Of a stretch of 64,000 bases of DNA, positions 17,732 through 25,868 are shown in pieces. Position 1 is the first letter of the stretch. Each line of letters opens with the position of its first letter. The stretch comes from Marinobacter sp. MDS2 (GTDB taxonomy: Bacteria; Pseudomonadota; Gammaproteobacteria; Pseudomonadales; Oleiphilaceae). The translations under genes and the position numbers were made by a program. The stretch lies in NCBI RefSeq assembly GCF_030718085.1, contig NZ_JAVAJF010000001.1, positions 1,984,001 through 2,048,000 on the forward strand, given 5' to 3'. Below the pieces are notes generated by a model. The model did no database searches and was not told the origin of the DNA. It worked only from the letters and a program-made list of their open reading frames with translations.

Positions 17732-19270
17732 TTAGAAATTAAAGTAGAGGAAAGGGCTGACTGACGAGAGCTGGCCAATCGACCAGACAAAGATAACTGC
17801 CAACAATATTGCCATTGCACGTGATTGTCGCCATGCGAAACCCGTCGGTGTGAGACTTTTCAGATCGGAGCTAACAACTGGCCGAGTCCGATTCATAAAC
17901 TGCGGAACATTGGGCAAAGCAAGCGCGATGAAGGACAAGATAGCGATCCACGTTATTCCAGCAATAGGCGATCCAAAAACATTATTCCTCCACATTCCAG
18001 CAGAAATTATGCCTTTTTCTGCAATGCCAGGCGCAATGGCCGTTATTCGAGAAAGTAGGGTATCAGGCAAAGCGATGCCATTTAACCCAAACATAGATTT
18101 GAGTATTCGGCCTGCGCTCCCAATGCTTTCAGCACGGAATGGTACCCAAGCAACGACTACTGCAAGCATCGTAAGAGCCCATGCTAGCACGTGTGTTAAT
18201 GGTGAATACCTCCGAGCCGGAAAAGCCTTCCTGAAAAGGTGGTTAGCAATCAAATAAACCCCATGCAAACCACCCCATAAAAGAAATGTCCATCCTGCGC
18301 CGTGCCAAAGCCCTCCTAACAGCATAGTAATCATAAGGTTAGTTAGACGGCGAGACTCCCCTTTCCGATTTCCACCGAGAGGTATATACAGGTAATCACG
18401 CAAAAACGTCGACAAGGTGATGTGCCAACGCCGCCAGAAATCAATAATATTCGTGGACTTGTATGGTGAATTAAAATTTAGAGGGAGCCTGACGCCGAAC
18501 ATCCGCGCCAGTCCGATTGCCATGTCCGAATAGCCTGAGAAGTCAAAATAAAGCTGAAGCGTATAGGCGAGAGAGCCTCCCCAAGCTTCGAAGATAGTAA
18601 GCTCAACCCCTCTTTCTGCTGCACTAAAGACTGGCGTAGCATAGATAGCTACGCCATCAGCAAGGACCACCTTTTTGAATAAGCCGAGTGTGAAAATCGT
18701 GATGCCCACAGCCAAATGGCTAGCCCGGAGCCGGTATAAAGAATCATGGGAGAACTGCGGAAGCATCTGTTTGTGATGAACGATGGGGCCAGCAATCAAC
18801 TGAGGGAAAAAGGTGACAAAGAGGGCATAGTGAAGAAATCGATATTCTTGGGTCTCACCGCGGTACGCATCTACAAGGTAGGCAATCTGTTGGAAGGTAA
18901 AAAACGATATAGCGAGTGGCAGAATAATTGATTCCAGAACAAAGTCCGTTCCAACAAGATTGTTGAGATTATCTACAAAAAAGTTGGCGTACTTAAAGTA
19001 GGCTAGCAGCCCAAGGTTGACTGCAATTCCCAGAGTAAGCGTAACCTTTTTAGGTCGAGAGTTAAGCGCGATTCCGACTCCATAGTTGAACAGCATCGAG
19101 CCCAAAATTAACCCAAGGTAGGCGGGGTTCCACCAGCCATAGAAGAACAGTGATGCACCTACAAGCCACGCGAGCGCGACGCGGTGCCTGCCACGCGATC
19201 CTATAAAATGAAACCCCAGTAGTGTTACCGGAAGAAATAAAAAGATGAAGATAAAACTATTGAAGAGCAT
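17732..19270 (-). CDS. MBOAT O-acyltransferase, AlgI family
   Basis: 512 residues, usual AlgI length, with about 10-12 membrane segments. The family blocks are clear: N-terminal MLFNSFIFIFLFLPVTLLGF, SLFFYGWWNPAYLGLI, FDFSGYSDMAIGLARMFGV, NFNSPYKSTNIIDFWRRWHI, FLRDYLYIPLGGNRKG and the catalytic-histidine region MLLGGLWHGAGWTFLLWGGL. Moves acetyl groups across the inner membrane to the SGNH partner encoded next. First gene of a two-gene unit; the A-rich leader has only a weak RBS. The region 19271-19510 upstream holds no recognised gene and presumably its promoter. Confidence 0.88.
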   Translation of the reverse strand: MLFNSFIFIFLFLPVTLLGFHFIGSRGRHRVALAWLVGASLFFYGWWNPAYLGLILGSMLFNYGVGIALNSRPKKVTLTLGIAVNLGLLAYFKYANFFVDNLNNLVGTDFVLESIILPLAISFFTFQQIAYLVDAYRGETQEYRFLHYALFVTFFPQLIAGPIVHHKQMLPQFSHDSLYRLRASHLAVGITIFTLGLFKKVVLADGVAIYATPVFSAAERGVELTIFEAWGGSLAYTLQLYFDFSGYSDMAIGLARMFGVRLPLNFNSPYKSTNIIDFWRRWHITLSTFLRDYLYIPLGGNRKGESRRLTNLMITMLLGGLWHGAGWTFLLWGGLHGVYLIANHLFRKAFPARRYSPLTHVLAWALTMLAVVVAWVPFRAESIGSAGRILKSMFGLNGIALPDTLLSRITAIAPGIAEKGIISAGMWRNNVFGSPIAGITWIAILSFIALALPNVPQFMNRTRPVVSSDLKSLTPTGFAWRQSRAMAILLAVIFVWSIGQLSSVSPFLYFNF

Positions 19271-19510
19271 TCTTTTTTTTCAGCCTTTGGATCCATTGCT
19301 AGCGTACTGCTACGGCTTTTCCGAAGCGGGCTAGTATACTAACTATATGGGTGGGCTGAAACTAACGTTTTGGGCCGCGTAACCCAATAAAATAGGCAAC
19401 ATGGTGAGCAGCAGCTTGGGTTGTAGAGCTGAGGCTCTCAATTTACTTCGTTCGCGGACGGTAAATCATAGCACATAGTAGACCATTTGAAGCAATATGC
19501 TTCGCTCTAG

Positions 19511-20536
19511 GGAAGATCTGAATAACCGCTGATTTTTGCTGATCTTGGTTTTAGCCGGCAAAAAACCGAAGATTCAGACGCTATTCTCCCGTTATTTGTG
19601 TGTTTTTTGTCTATTTTCCGCCATTTTGTCGGAAAGCAGAACAGGCGCACTAACCCTACGCCAGCAGGTATTTTTCACCAGTCAGCAGGTTGCTGAACGC
19701 GGCCCGAAAATGGAGCCAGTTGTTGTTCTTGGCAAGACCGCGATAGCGGACCTTGCTATAGCCGAACACCTGCTTGATGTACCGGAAAGGATGATCGACC
19801 TTGGCTCGAATGCTGGCTTTGATTTTATCGGCATCCTGTTTCTTCCGGGTGCCAGGGCGTTTGGCAATGAACCAGGAGGCGTCTTCGAGGTGCTTATGCT
19901 CATCCCGCTTTTGAATGCCCAGGTAACCGGCGTCGCCGAAGGCTCGTTGCTCTTCACCGTGCAGCAGCTTGTCGGTGAGTACGATGTCGTGAACGTTGGC
20001 AGCGGTGGTATCAATGCCATGAATCAGGCCCAGCGTGTCGTCGACACCAATGTGCCTCTTCATGCCGAATTGCCACTCGTTGCCTTTCCTGGTCTGGTGC
20101 ATCTCCGGATCGCGCTTGCCAGCCTGGTTCTTTGTAGAGCTGGGAGCAGAGATAATGGTCGCATCTAGGATGCTGCCTTCGCGCAGCATCAGACCAGCGA
20201 AGTGCCGCATGGACTCGATCTCGTACAGAGCGTCTTCCATGGCCGGGTCGCTCAGGTTATAGAACAGCTGCATACAATGAACCCGCAGCATGGCAGGCAG
20301 CGGATAGGGAGGCCGTCCGTTCTGGCCCTTGGGGTGATAACGGGCCACCTTCTTTTCCAACTACTTCCAGGGAATCAGCTTGTCCATCCGTTCCAGAAAA
20401 ATCTCGCGGCGGGTCTTACGCCTCTTGGTCTGGTACTCGGCTTCGGAGAAGGTGATTTGATCCATGGTGGCAACGAATCCTATGCGGTTGTCGATGGCCG
20501 TATTATCGCTGATTTTGAGACTTATTCAGAGTCTCC
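19511..20536 (-). mobile_element. Degraded IS5-family insertion sequence
   Basis: Imperfect terminal inverted repeats: left GGAAGATCTGAATAA at 19511, right (complement) GGAGACTCTGAATAAG ending at 20536. Length is about 1.03 kb against ~1.2 kb for IS5, consistent with the internal deletion in its transposase. The neighbouring 4-mers are CTAG (19507-19510) and CTCG (20537-20540), so no intact target duplication is seen. Confidence 0.75.
19656..20465 (-). pseudogene. IS5-family transposase, amber stop and internal deletion
   Basis: Starts ATG 20465 (MDQITFSEAEYQTKRRKTRR) and hits TAG (20361-20363) after 34 codons, where relatives carry an ordinary sense codon. Reading resumes EKKVARYHPKGQNGRPPYPL. 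About 40 residues normally lying between the MRxFAGL block and the VDATI block are missing (the sequence runs FAGL directly into MLREGSILDATII). The DDE aspartates remain in LDATII and GDAGY, but the glutamate of the xVEHPFR block is aspartate (KVDHPFRYIK). Two independent lesions make it inactive. Confidence 0.85.
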
Positions 20537-20592
20537 CTCGTCAGGCTTGTCTATGAAAGTACAACCAAAAGACCTACAAACACGCGATAGAC

Positions 20593-21069
20593 TCACAGAT
20601 TGAAGCCGACACAGAGAGTTTCACTTCGGTTGGGTTTGGCGACAGCCGCTCTAGCTATATCTTGATCCCCGACTATTAAACACAGCTTCTTAGACTTGGT
20701 GAGAGCTGTATAAATCATACTCCGTTCAATGAATTTACTTTGCACAATAGAGCAGATGATAGTCTCATTGTATTCGCTACCCTGCGATTTATGGACAGTG
20801 ATGGCATAAGCTAGCTGAATTCCTAGTGTCCAAAGATCGGAGCAGTTGAATTCGTAAAGCCTTTCAGCAAAAGAAAATTTTGCTACTAGCTGGCCCTCCT
20901 CTTCTACCAAATCTTCCATGATGCCAGTGTTCCCGTTGTATAAATCATGCTCATAGCTGTTCTGAGTAACGATTACCGGATCTCCAACCTTTATCCAGTA
21001 AGCGCCCATTTTTATGCCCTGCCGATGAAAAGCTTCTTCGAAATCTTCTCCCTGCATATTCCGGCCCAT
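20593..21069 (-). pseudogene. C-terminal relic of a second RecD2-like helicase
   Basis: About 150 residues matching only the C-terminal UvrD_C_2 part of RecD2-type helicases: WIKVGDPVIVTQNSYEHDLY, YAITVHKSQGSEYNETIIC and SMIYTALTKSKKLCLIVGDQ. Aligns by eye with the end of the intact island helicase (NDPVIFTRNDND, ISVHKAQGSQFKRVIVP, LYTAVTRSEQELHIVG), but is clearly a different paralogue. Walker A and B are absent. The frame is cut at ~21069 where IS21-like sequence begins, which also supplies an accidental ATG. Confidence 0.75.
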
Positions 21070-21210
21070 CGTGACCGCTCATTCCGTTTTATCGTGACCG
21101 ATTTCGGGCGTTTTTCCGGAATCGCCGGTCACGTTCCTCCGGAATCACTGCCAACACGCTGGAATTCTTTAACTTTATCCGGCATACCCGTTTCTTTTTC
21201 ATCACGAGGA
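21070..21210 (-). mobile_element. End of an IS21-like element (remnant)
   Basis: Carries the multiple short terminal repeats typical of IS21-family ends: ATCGTGACCG at 21068-21077 and 21091-21100, and the inverted GGTCACG at about 21127. On the minus strand a start-like segment (GGTATGCCGGATAAAG) follows, reminiscent of the beginning of istA, but the frame is not maintained. It lies exactly at the break of the helicase relic. From 21211 to 21421 nothing further is recognised. Confidence 0.45.
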
Positions 21211-21421
21211 CCTTCGTGACCTAATACAAGGGAAAGTAGATAAGATTTTAGAGCGATCACAGGCCTAGATCGCCACATTTAACGATGGACAATTAGAAAA
21301 TGGTGATCGTGCGGCTCAGGCCAGTGTAAACATCCCTGTTTCAGTTGCACCGCTGATTAGAGTTTCCTTTATAACTGCTCTACGTTTGTCACCGAGCTGC
21401 AACAAACTGCAAAACAAACCA

Positions 21422-21991
21422 TCATGCATCAACAAGTTCGTCCAGTAACGATCTGATTGCACCGATACGTCCAGATAGCTCCAAATATTTTGCATTGAGT
21501 GAAGCGGTTTTTTTCTCAAGAGCTGCGGCCAAAGGCGGCATTTCATCTGCTAGATCCTGAGTTTCCTTGATCGATCCCATAAGCATTTGAGTCGTTCGGC
21601 GATATACCTCAATTTTATACTTTAAGTCGTCGATTCGTTTCGTTTCCAAAGGTTCTTGTAGGGGGCGATGAAAAGGCTCTGGTACGATGCTGACTGGGCA
21701 TTCTCCAAAGTGCTGGCTAATCTCATAAACCTTTCCCTCACAGCTATCTGAGCGCTCTAAGGTTCTCACCAATCCATAGCTTCGTAACTTTTCCATCTCC
21801 GTATATACGTACCACCAAAGGTCTTTTTTCGGGGGTCTTACATTTTCTGAAATGCTATTAGTGTATTGATTTCGAATCCGGATCAACTCGAATCGATTGC
21901 CAGCCGCTTCTGAGAGGATTTCGTGGAGGATCCTATCCATAGTTGGGGCGTTCTCGGACATATTCTTCCTCACCACTGACAATTTCGACAT
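21422..21991 (-). CDS. Winged-helix-like protein with C-terminal coiled coil
   Basis: 189 residues, not recognised. The N-terminal ~95 residues look like a winged-helix domain: RILHEILSEAAGNRFELIRI, PPKKDLWWYVYTEMEKLRSY and GLVRTLERSDSCEGKVYEIS resemble the helix-helix-wing order. The rest (~110-189) is helical with heptads (DDLKYKIEVYRRTTQMLMG, LAAALEKKTASLNAKYLEL). An internal ATG ten codons in (MSENAPTM) is an alternative start. Divergent from the XRE gene with a 76-nt shared promoter region, suggesting a two-gene regulatory switch of the island. Confidence 0.55.
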   Translation of the reverse strand: MSKLSVVRKNMSENAPTMDRILHEILSEAAGNRFELIRIRNQYTNSISENVRPPKKDLWWYVYTEMEKLRSYGLVRTLERSDSCEGKVYEISQHFGECPVSIVPEPFHRPLQEPLETKRIDDLKYKIEVYRRTTQMLMGSIKETQDLADEMPPLAAALEKKTASLNAKYLELSGRIGAIRSLLDELVDA

Positions 21992-22067
21992 TGCTCAAAT
22001 GGGTATTATATGCCGTGGTCTATTTAACTCAAGAGATTGATAGTTTGGGCCTCAGTCAGAGGCACCT

Positions 22068-22316
22068 ATGGATACAGTTCGACTAGAGTTTGGTAAAAAC
22101 CTCAGGAAAATCAGAAAGCTCAGAGGGTTTTCGCAGGAGCAACTCGCTTACACCGCTGGTATTGACCGAAGTTACATTGGGAAGGTCGAACGCGGACAGG
22201 TCAATCTCACCATCGAAAAGCTGTATATTTTGGCTGGCACTCTTGACTGCTCACCGAAAGATTTGGTTCCGGACTTGAGCAGGATGGGAACTGATGGCTC
22301 AAAACCAAGAACCTAG
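22068..22316 (+). CDS. XRE-family transcriptional regulator
   Basis: 82 residues, a single HTH_3 domain: FGKNLRKIRKLRGFSQEQLAYTAGIDRSYIGKVERGQ, the classic Cro/CI-type fold, then NLTIEKLYILAGTLDCSPKDL. Such stand-alone regulators are common on restriction-modification, toxin-antitoxin and integrative elements. Transcribed away from the winged-helix gene and toward the island's right end. Likely a repressor acting on the divergent promoter region 21992-22067 or on the island ends; no methylase or toxin partner is visible nearby. Confidence 0.8.
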   Translation: MDTVRLEFGKNLRKIRKLRGFSQEQLAYTAGIDRSYIGKVERGQVNLTIEKLYILAGTLDCSPKDLVPDLSRMGTDGSKPRT

Positions 22317-22451
22317 AGTGATCGTCTCCAAGCCCGACGTGTGTTACTAGGAATCTGCTCGTTGAGGTTGCTTTGGTAATATCTACTTCTCGGATTCAGA
22401 TCTTGCTAGGGTGGCCCTCGACACTTGTAACGCGTATTTCTATATACGTTG

Positions 22452-22479
22452 TTGACAGGTGTAACATGGACGCTTTATG
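22452..22479 (+). promoter_or_regulatory. Possible outward promoter near island right end
   Basis: TTGACA (22452-22457), 16-nt spacer, TTTATG (22474-22479), reading out of the island toward the yfbR 3' fragment. The -35 is perfect, the -10 is weak. TGTAAC at 22462-22467 recalls the left-end GTGTAAC. Confidence 0.35.
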
Positions 22480-22570
22480 CGAACATTTCTGACAAATGTT
22501 CCAGTGTTTCGGTTAAAAGCATTCGAATCTCGGTCGGAGGCCTACTGTGGGGGGGGTTCGACAGATTGTT

Positions 22571-22583
22571 ACTCAGTCACTCA
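22571..22583 (+). repeat. ACTCAGTCACTCA motif at island right end
   Basis: 13-nt copy of the motif found at 15960-15972 just after the third recombinase, with an inverted copy at 16004-16015. It lies 28 nt inside the right boundary and is extended here by a further CTCA. Candidate recombinase binding site. Confidence 0.5.
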
Positions 22584-22605
22584 CTCAGGCAGTATTAGAT
22601 ATAAG

Positions 22606-22968
22606 GGCGATATGCCGACCCCGGTGAAGTACCACTCGAAAGTGATGCGGGAGGTGTTCGGCGACATTGAACACAAAGCCGAAGCCGAGTTATTGGCGTT
22701 GTTGCCCGGTGAGTTGCAGGATGCCTTTGCGCCCTACCTGCGCGAGTCCCAGTGGACTGAAGAAGAGCAAGAGTTGATCAAATCCGCCGACCGGTTGTCG
22801 GCGCTGTTGAAGTGTCGGGCTGAAATCCAGACCGGTAACAAAGAGTTCGAGCCGGCAGCCGAGCAGATACTCCGCCGCCTGCAAGAAGACGCGTCACCCG
22901 AGGTGAAGTACTTCCTTGAGGTATTCGCGCCCAGTTACGAGCGCCCGCTGGACCACCTGTTGGGTTAG
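22606..22968 (+). pseudogene. yfbR: yfbR 3' fragment
   Basis: Begins with the right attachment hexamer GGCGAT, then encodes MPTPVKYHSKVMREVFGDIE through KSADRLSALLKC (the C-terminal metal-ligand aspartate) to the normal YfbR end. It completes the 5' fragment at 6240-6488 in frame. An open frame continues leftwards into the island to ATG 22477, adding about 45 island-derived residues, but any such product lacks both N-terminal histidines and should be inactive. It ends 17 nt before the convergent qmcA. Confidence 0.92.
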
Positions 22969-22985
22969 CGAGCGCCGGGTTACGT

Positions 22986-24005
22986 TCAGTTGGTGCCGGC
23001 TGAGGCAACCATGCCGCTGCGCAAGCTATCACGCACGGCATCTTCGGGGCTGCCGGCCAACTCGCGGAACATGCCCATAGAGCCCAACAGTGCGGTCGAT
23101 TCATAAGGCACGAATACGCGCTCGCCGTCTTGGGCCATGGTTGGCAAGGCTTTGATGTAGCTTTGGCCGAGCAGGTAGCCCACTACCGTGCGTTTGTTTT
23201 CCTCGTTCTCGCCGATGGCATTCAGCACCAAACGGATGGATTCCTGCTCACCTTGTGCGCGCAGGATGGCGGATTCCTTGTCACCTTGGGCGTTCAGGAT
23301 CGCGGATTCACGCTGGCCCTGAGCCATGGCAATGGCTGCGGCTTTTTCGCCCTCGGCTTCCGTCACTGTGGCCCGACGCTTGCGTTCAGCGGCCATCTGC
23401 AGACGCATGGCCTCTTCTACTTCTTCCGGCATGCTGATGTCTTGCACTTCCACACGCGTGAGTTTCACGCCCCACTTCGATGCAGCTTCTTCCATTTCCG
23501 CCTGAATGGCGCTGTTCACTTCGCTGCGGGACTCAAACAGCTTATCCAGCTCCATTTTGCCGACCACGGAACGCAGCGTGGTTTTGGCCAGCACTTCCAC
23601 CGCCTGGCTCATGTTGGCGACCTCGTATACGGCGCGGCGAGGATCGATGATCTGGTAGTAGAGCGCGCCGTTGATTTTCACGGTCACGTTGTCGGTGGTG
23701 ACCACCGGCTGGCCGGGGAAATCCATTACGGTTTCGCGGCGGTCGATGCGAATTTCATCGCTGGTCACCGGATGGTATTCCTCGCCCATGCGCATGTAAC
23801 GAATCATGCTGATCGGGCGGGGCTTTTCGATAAACGGGATGATGATGTTGATGCCGCTCTCGAGCACGCGGTTAAACGAGCCCAGCCGCTCGATCACCAT
23901 GACTTCGGATTGGCGAATGATCACCAGACCCTTGGCTATAATAAAAATGCCAACAGCGACAATAATTAAGCTGATAACCAGCCCCGGAGTGATGAATGCT
24001 TCCAT
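22986..24005 (-). CDS. qmcA: SPFH/band-7 membrane protein (QmcA-like)
   Basis: 339 residues. One N-terminal membrane segment (~8-28), then a band-7/SPFH domain (IRQSEVMVIERLGSFNRVLE, VEDISMPEEVEEAMRLQM-like region) and a helical, alanine/glutamine-rich tail with repeated SAILxAQGxxES units (~215-250). These proteins oligomerise as flotillin-like rings in the inner membrane and usually pair with an NfeD protein. The nfeD gene ends 2 nt upstream, so the pair is one operon. The exact cellular role is unsettled in the family; links to FtsH quality control are reported for relatives. Confidence 0.85.
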   Translation of the reverse strand: MEAFITPGLVISLIIVAVGIFIIAKGLVIIRQSEVMVIERLGSFNRVLESGINIIIPFIEKPRPISMIRYMRMGEEYHPVTSDEIRIDRRETVMDFPGQPVVTTDNVTVKINGALYYQIIDPRRAVYEVANMSQAVEVLAKTTLRSVVGKMELDKLFESRSEVNSAIQAEMEEAASKWGVKLTRVEVQDISMPEEVEEAMRLQMAAERKRRATVTEAEGEKAAAIAMAQGQRESAILNAQGDKESAILRAQGEQESIRLVLNAIGENEENKRTVVGYLLGQSYIKALPTMAQDGERVFVPYESTALLGSMGMFRELAGSPEDAVRDSLRSGMVASAGTN

Positions 24006-24007
24006 GT

Positions 24008-24469
24008 TTAACCTTCCTGTTTGGGTTGAGCCAGGTGCACGATGGCGGTGGTGCCATCAAATTTGTCGAAAACTACTACAGTGCCTTCCGGCAAGTCGGG
24101 GCTGTTTCCATCCGCGAACTTCAGACGGTAGAAGTCGCCGTTGATCTTGATACCGGTGGCGCCATCGAAATCGCGCAGCAGCGTTTGATAGGTTTTGCCG
24201 TGTTCTACACCGGTTCCGGTGGTGCCGTAGGCCACGCCTTTGGGCGAGAAGCGAGGGCGTATCCAGCGGATCGCCACAGGCACCAGAATGCCGGACATGA
24301 CACCCATGGTGACCAGTTGCCACTCAAACGGTGCGCCCAGAAAAGACACCAGTGCCGTCAGCGCGGCCGCAATGCCCAGAGCCAACAGCAGCAGCACGCC
24401 GGAGGTGAGCTCGGCAAGGCAGAGAACCAAAGCCAGAATCAGCCATAAGTGGGTGAGACTCCATTCCAT
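24008..24469 (-). CDS. NfeD-like membrane protein
   Basis: 153 residues: two or three membrane segments (LTHLWLILALVLCLAELTSGV, LLLALGIAAALTALVSFLG, LVTMGVMSGILVPVAIRW) followed by a small OB-fold domain (VEHGKTYQTLLRDFDGATGI, LPEGTVVVFDKFDGTTAIVH). This is the short YbbK/NfeD1b type, partner of the SPFH protein encoded next. ATG 24469 is preferred over an in-frame TTG four codons upstream; the RBS is weak. The 232 nt to the next gene (24470-24701) hold the promoters of both divergent units and nothing else I can name. Confidence 0.8.
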   Translation of the reverse strand: MEWSLTHLWLILALVLCLAELTSGVLLLLALGIAAALTALVSFLGAPFEWQLVTMGVMSGILVPVAIRWIRPRFSPKGVAYGTTGTGVEHGKTYQTLLRDFDGATGIKINGDFYRLKFADGNSPDLPEGTVVVFDKFDGTTAIVHLAQPKQEG

Positions 24470-24701
24470 AATCAATTCCAAGCGAAGAGCATGAATTCAG
24501 AAGAGCCTTGATTGTAACCAAAGGATTTCCTGACGTCTCTGACAGCTTGCACACATTGAAGTTAGGTCGTTTAGCTAAAGTGACCTGCGCCGGTTCATAC
24601 AAGTGAGCGGTTGCGAAACTGTTAGGGAAAACGGGGCGCCGTGTTTTATAGTCAAGTCATGGGCGATAATAATTAAAAGCCTGATTTAGGCCAGCATTAG
24701 T

Positions 24702-25817
24702 ATGGATATGTTAAACCACCCCGATTTGGGCAAGGCGCTGACGCACAGTCGCTCAGGGCTGAGGGATGACCACCGCCGATCACTCGCCAGGTTTCTGTTC
24801 TGGGTGACCGGGTTGTCACTCATGGTATTTGCCACTCTCCAGCTGTTCAGTGGCTACCCATGGGTGTCGGCTGTCGAAGTTGTTTTTGGCACCTTGGCGT
24901 TTGTCGGTGTCGCCCGAATCAACCACACACCGCACTTTGAGCGCTGGGTTTACGGCTACCTGCTCACCCTGTTCTCGTTTTTCATTGTCATCATGTTATT
25001 GCCGGATGCCTCGATGGCGGCGTTCGTGTGGGTATTGATGATGCCCGTGCTTGCGTACCTGTTGCTGGGCAGGCGCGAAGGCATGATTTTGAGCGTGCCG
25101 TTCATGCTCCTGGGCTGCATCGTGTACTTCATTTTCCTCGGTGGCGTACCGGGGCTTAGCACCGCCGATTTCGTGATTGATTTTCTGAACATGGTGCTTT
25201 GTGGCAGCCTGATGCAGGTGTTCATGCACATGTATGAAATCCGGCGCGAGGAAGCCGAACAGCGTTTGATAGAGGTGGCTCAGACCGATGCCCTGACCGG
25301 GCTGGCGAATCGCGGTAATTTCCAGTCCACCCTGATCCGAACCATCGCCGAAAGCGAGCGCAGCAACGCGGCCTTTGCGCTCGTGATGATGGATATTGAT
25401 CACTTTAAAGTCATCAACGACAGCCATGGCCATGAAGCCGGCGATTATGTGTTGCAGGAAATCGGTCAGTGCTTGCAGGAAAGGTTACGTGCTACCGACT
25501 TCGTGGGTCGCTTGGGGGGTGAAGAGTTCGGCCTGATCCTGAGGGATGTGCAGCCGGTAGCCGCTTATGAGCTGATTGAAGAACTCCGCCAGCGTATTGC
25601 CGCTCGAAAAATGCACCTCGGTGGTTCTGATTTTTCAGTCACCGCTACGTTTGGCATGGCGCAATGGCCAGAAGATGGCCGGCAAGCCGACATCCTGTTC
25701 TCGGTGGCCGATCAGCACCTCTATCGGGGAAAACGGGCGGGTCGGAATCAAGTTGCCACGTCCTTTGACCCATTGACCTCGCAATCGAACGACGCAGCGG
25801 CTGGAGGTGAGGGCTGA
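24702..25817 (+). CDS. Membrane-bound diguanylate cyclase (GGDEF)
   Basis: 371 residues. Six membrane segments fill ~30-185 (FLFWVTGLSLMVFATLQLF onward), then a short helix and a GGDEF domain beginning QTDALTGLANRGNFQSTLIR. The active-site loop is RLGGEEFGLIL, catalytically competent, and an RxxD inhibitory site (RATD) stands five residues before it, so product inhibition is expected. Makes c-di-GMP from GTP. The N-terminal module resembles 7TM/MASE-like sensor domains with no recognised ligand. Divergent from nfeD. Confidence 0.88.
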   Translation: MDMLNHPDLGKALTHSRSGLRDDHRRSLARFLFWVTGLSLMVFATLQLFSGYPWVSAVEVVFGTLAFVGVARINHTPHFERWVYGYLLTLFSFFIVIMLLPDASMAAFVWVLMMPVLAYLLLGRREGMILSVPFMLLGCIVYFIFLGGVPGLSTADFVIDFLNMVLCGSLMQVFMHMYEIRREEAEQRLIEVAQTDALTGLANRGNFQSTLIRTIAESERSNAAFALVMMDIDHFKVINDSHGHEAGDYVLQEIGQCLQERLRATDFVGRLGGEEFGLILRDVQPVAAYELIEELRQRIAARKMHLGGSDFSVTATFGMAQWPEDGRQADILFSVADQHLYRGKRAGRNQVATSFDPLTSQSNDAAAGGEG

Positions 25818-25868
25818 ATACGGTATGCTTACGCCGACCGTTTATATTGCTCGAGGAATTACCGAACC

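Larger units (their letters stand above)
6486..22611. mobile_element. 16-kb tyrosine-recombinase island inserted in yfbR
   Basis: The yfbR reading frame is split with no loss: the left part ends ...GGT GAT, the right part resumes GGC GAT ATG CCG. The near-identical hexamers GGTGAT (6480-6485) and GGCGAT (22606-22611) are the probable crossover sequence. Inside are three tyrosine recombinases, a RecD2-like helicase, a replacement yfbR-like gene at the left end and several cargo layers. The DNA is visibly more A+T-rich than both flanks. A one-base difference between the flanking hexamers recalls Tn554- and Tn916-type elements, where the crossover region carries donor-derived bases. The boundaries are firm; mobility today is inferred. 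Confidence 0.9.

Noticed and set aside
19345..19385. JUMPstart/ops-like sequence before the O-acetylation genes
   Set aside because: GGCTGAAACTAACG resembles part of JUMPstart, but it points away from the MBOAT gene and lacks the ops octamer GGCGGTAG.
19507..20540. CTAG target duplication of the IS5-like element
   Set aside because: The right flank is CTCG, so no exact duplication is present.
6484..22604. ATTAGATxTAA at both junctions as the crossover core
   Set aside because: If this were the core, the restored target would not read as YfbR; only the GGYGAT hexamer restores the frame exactly.
6486..22611. Prophage
   Set aside because: No capsid, terminase, tail or lysis genes are present.
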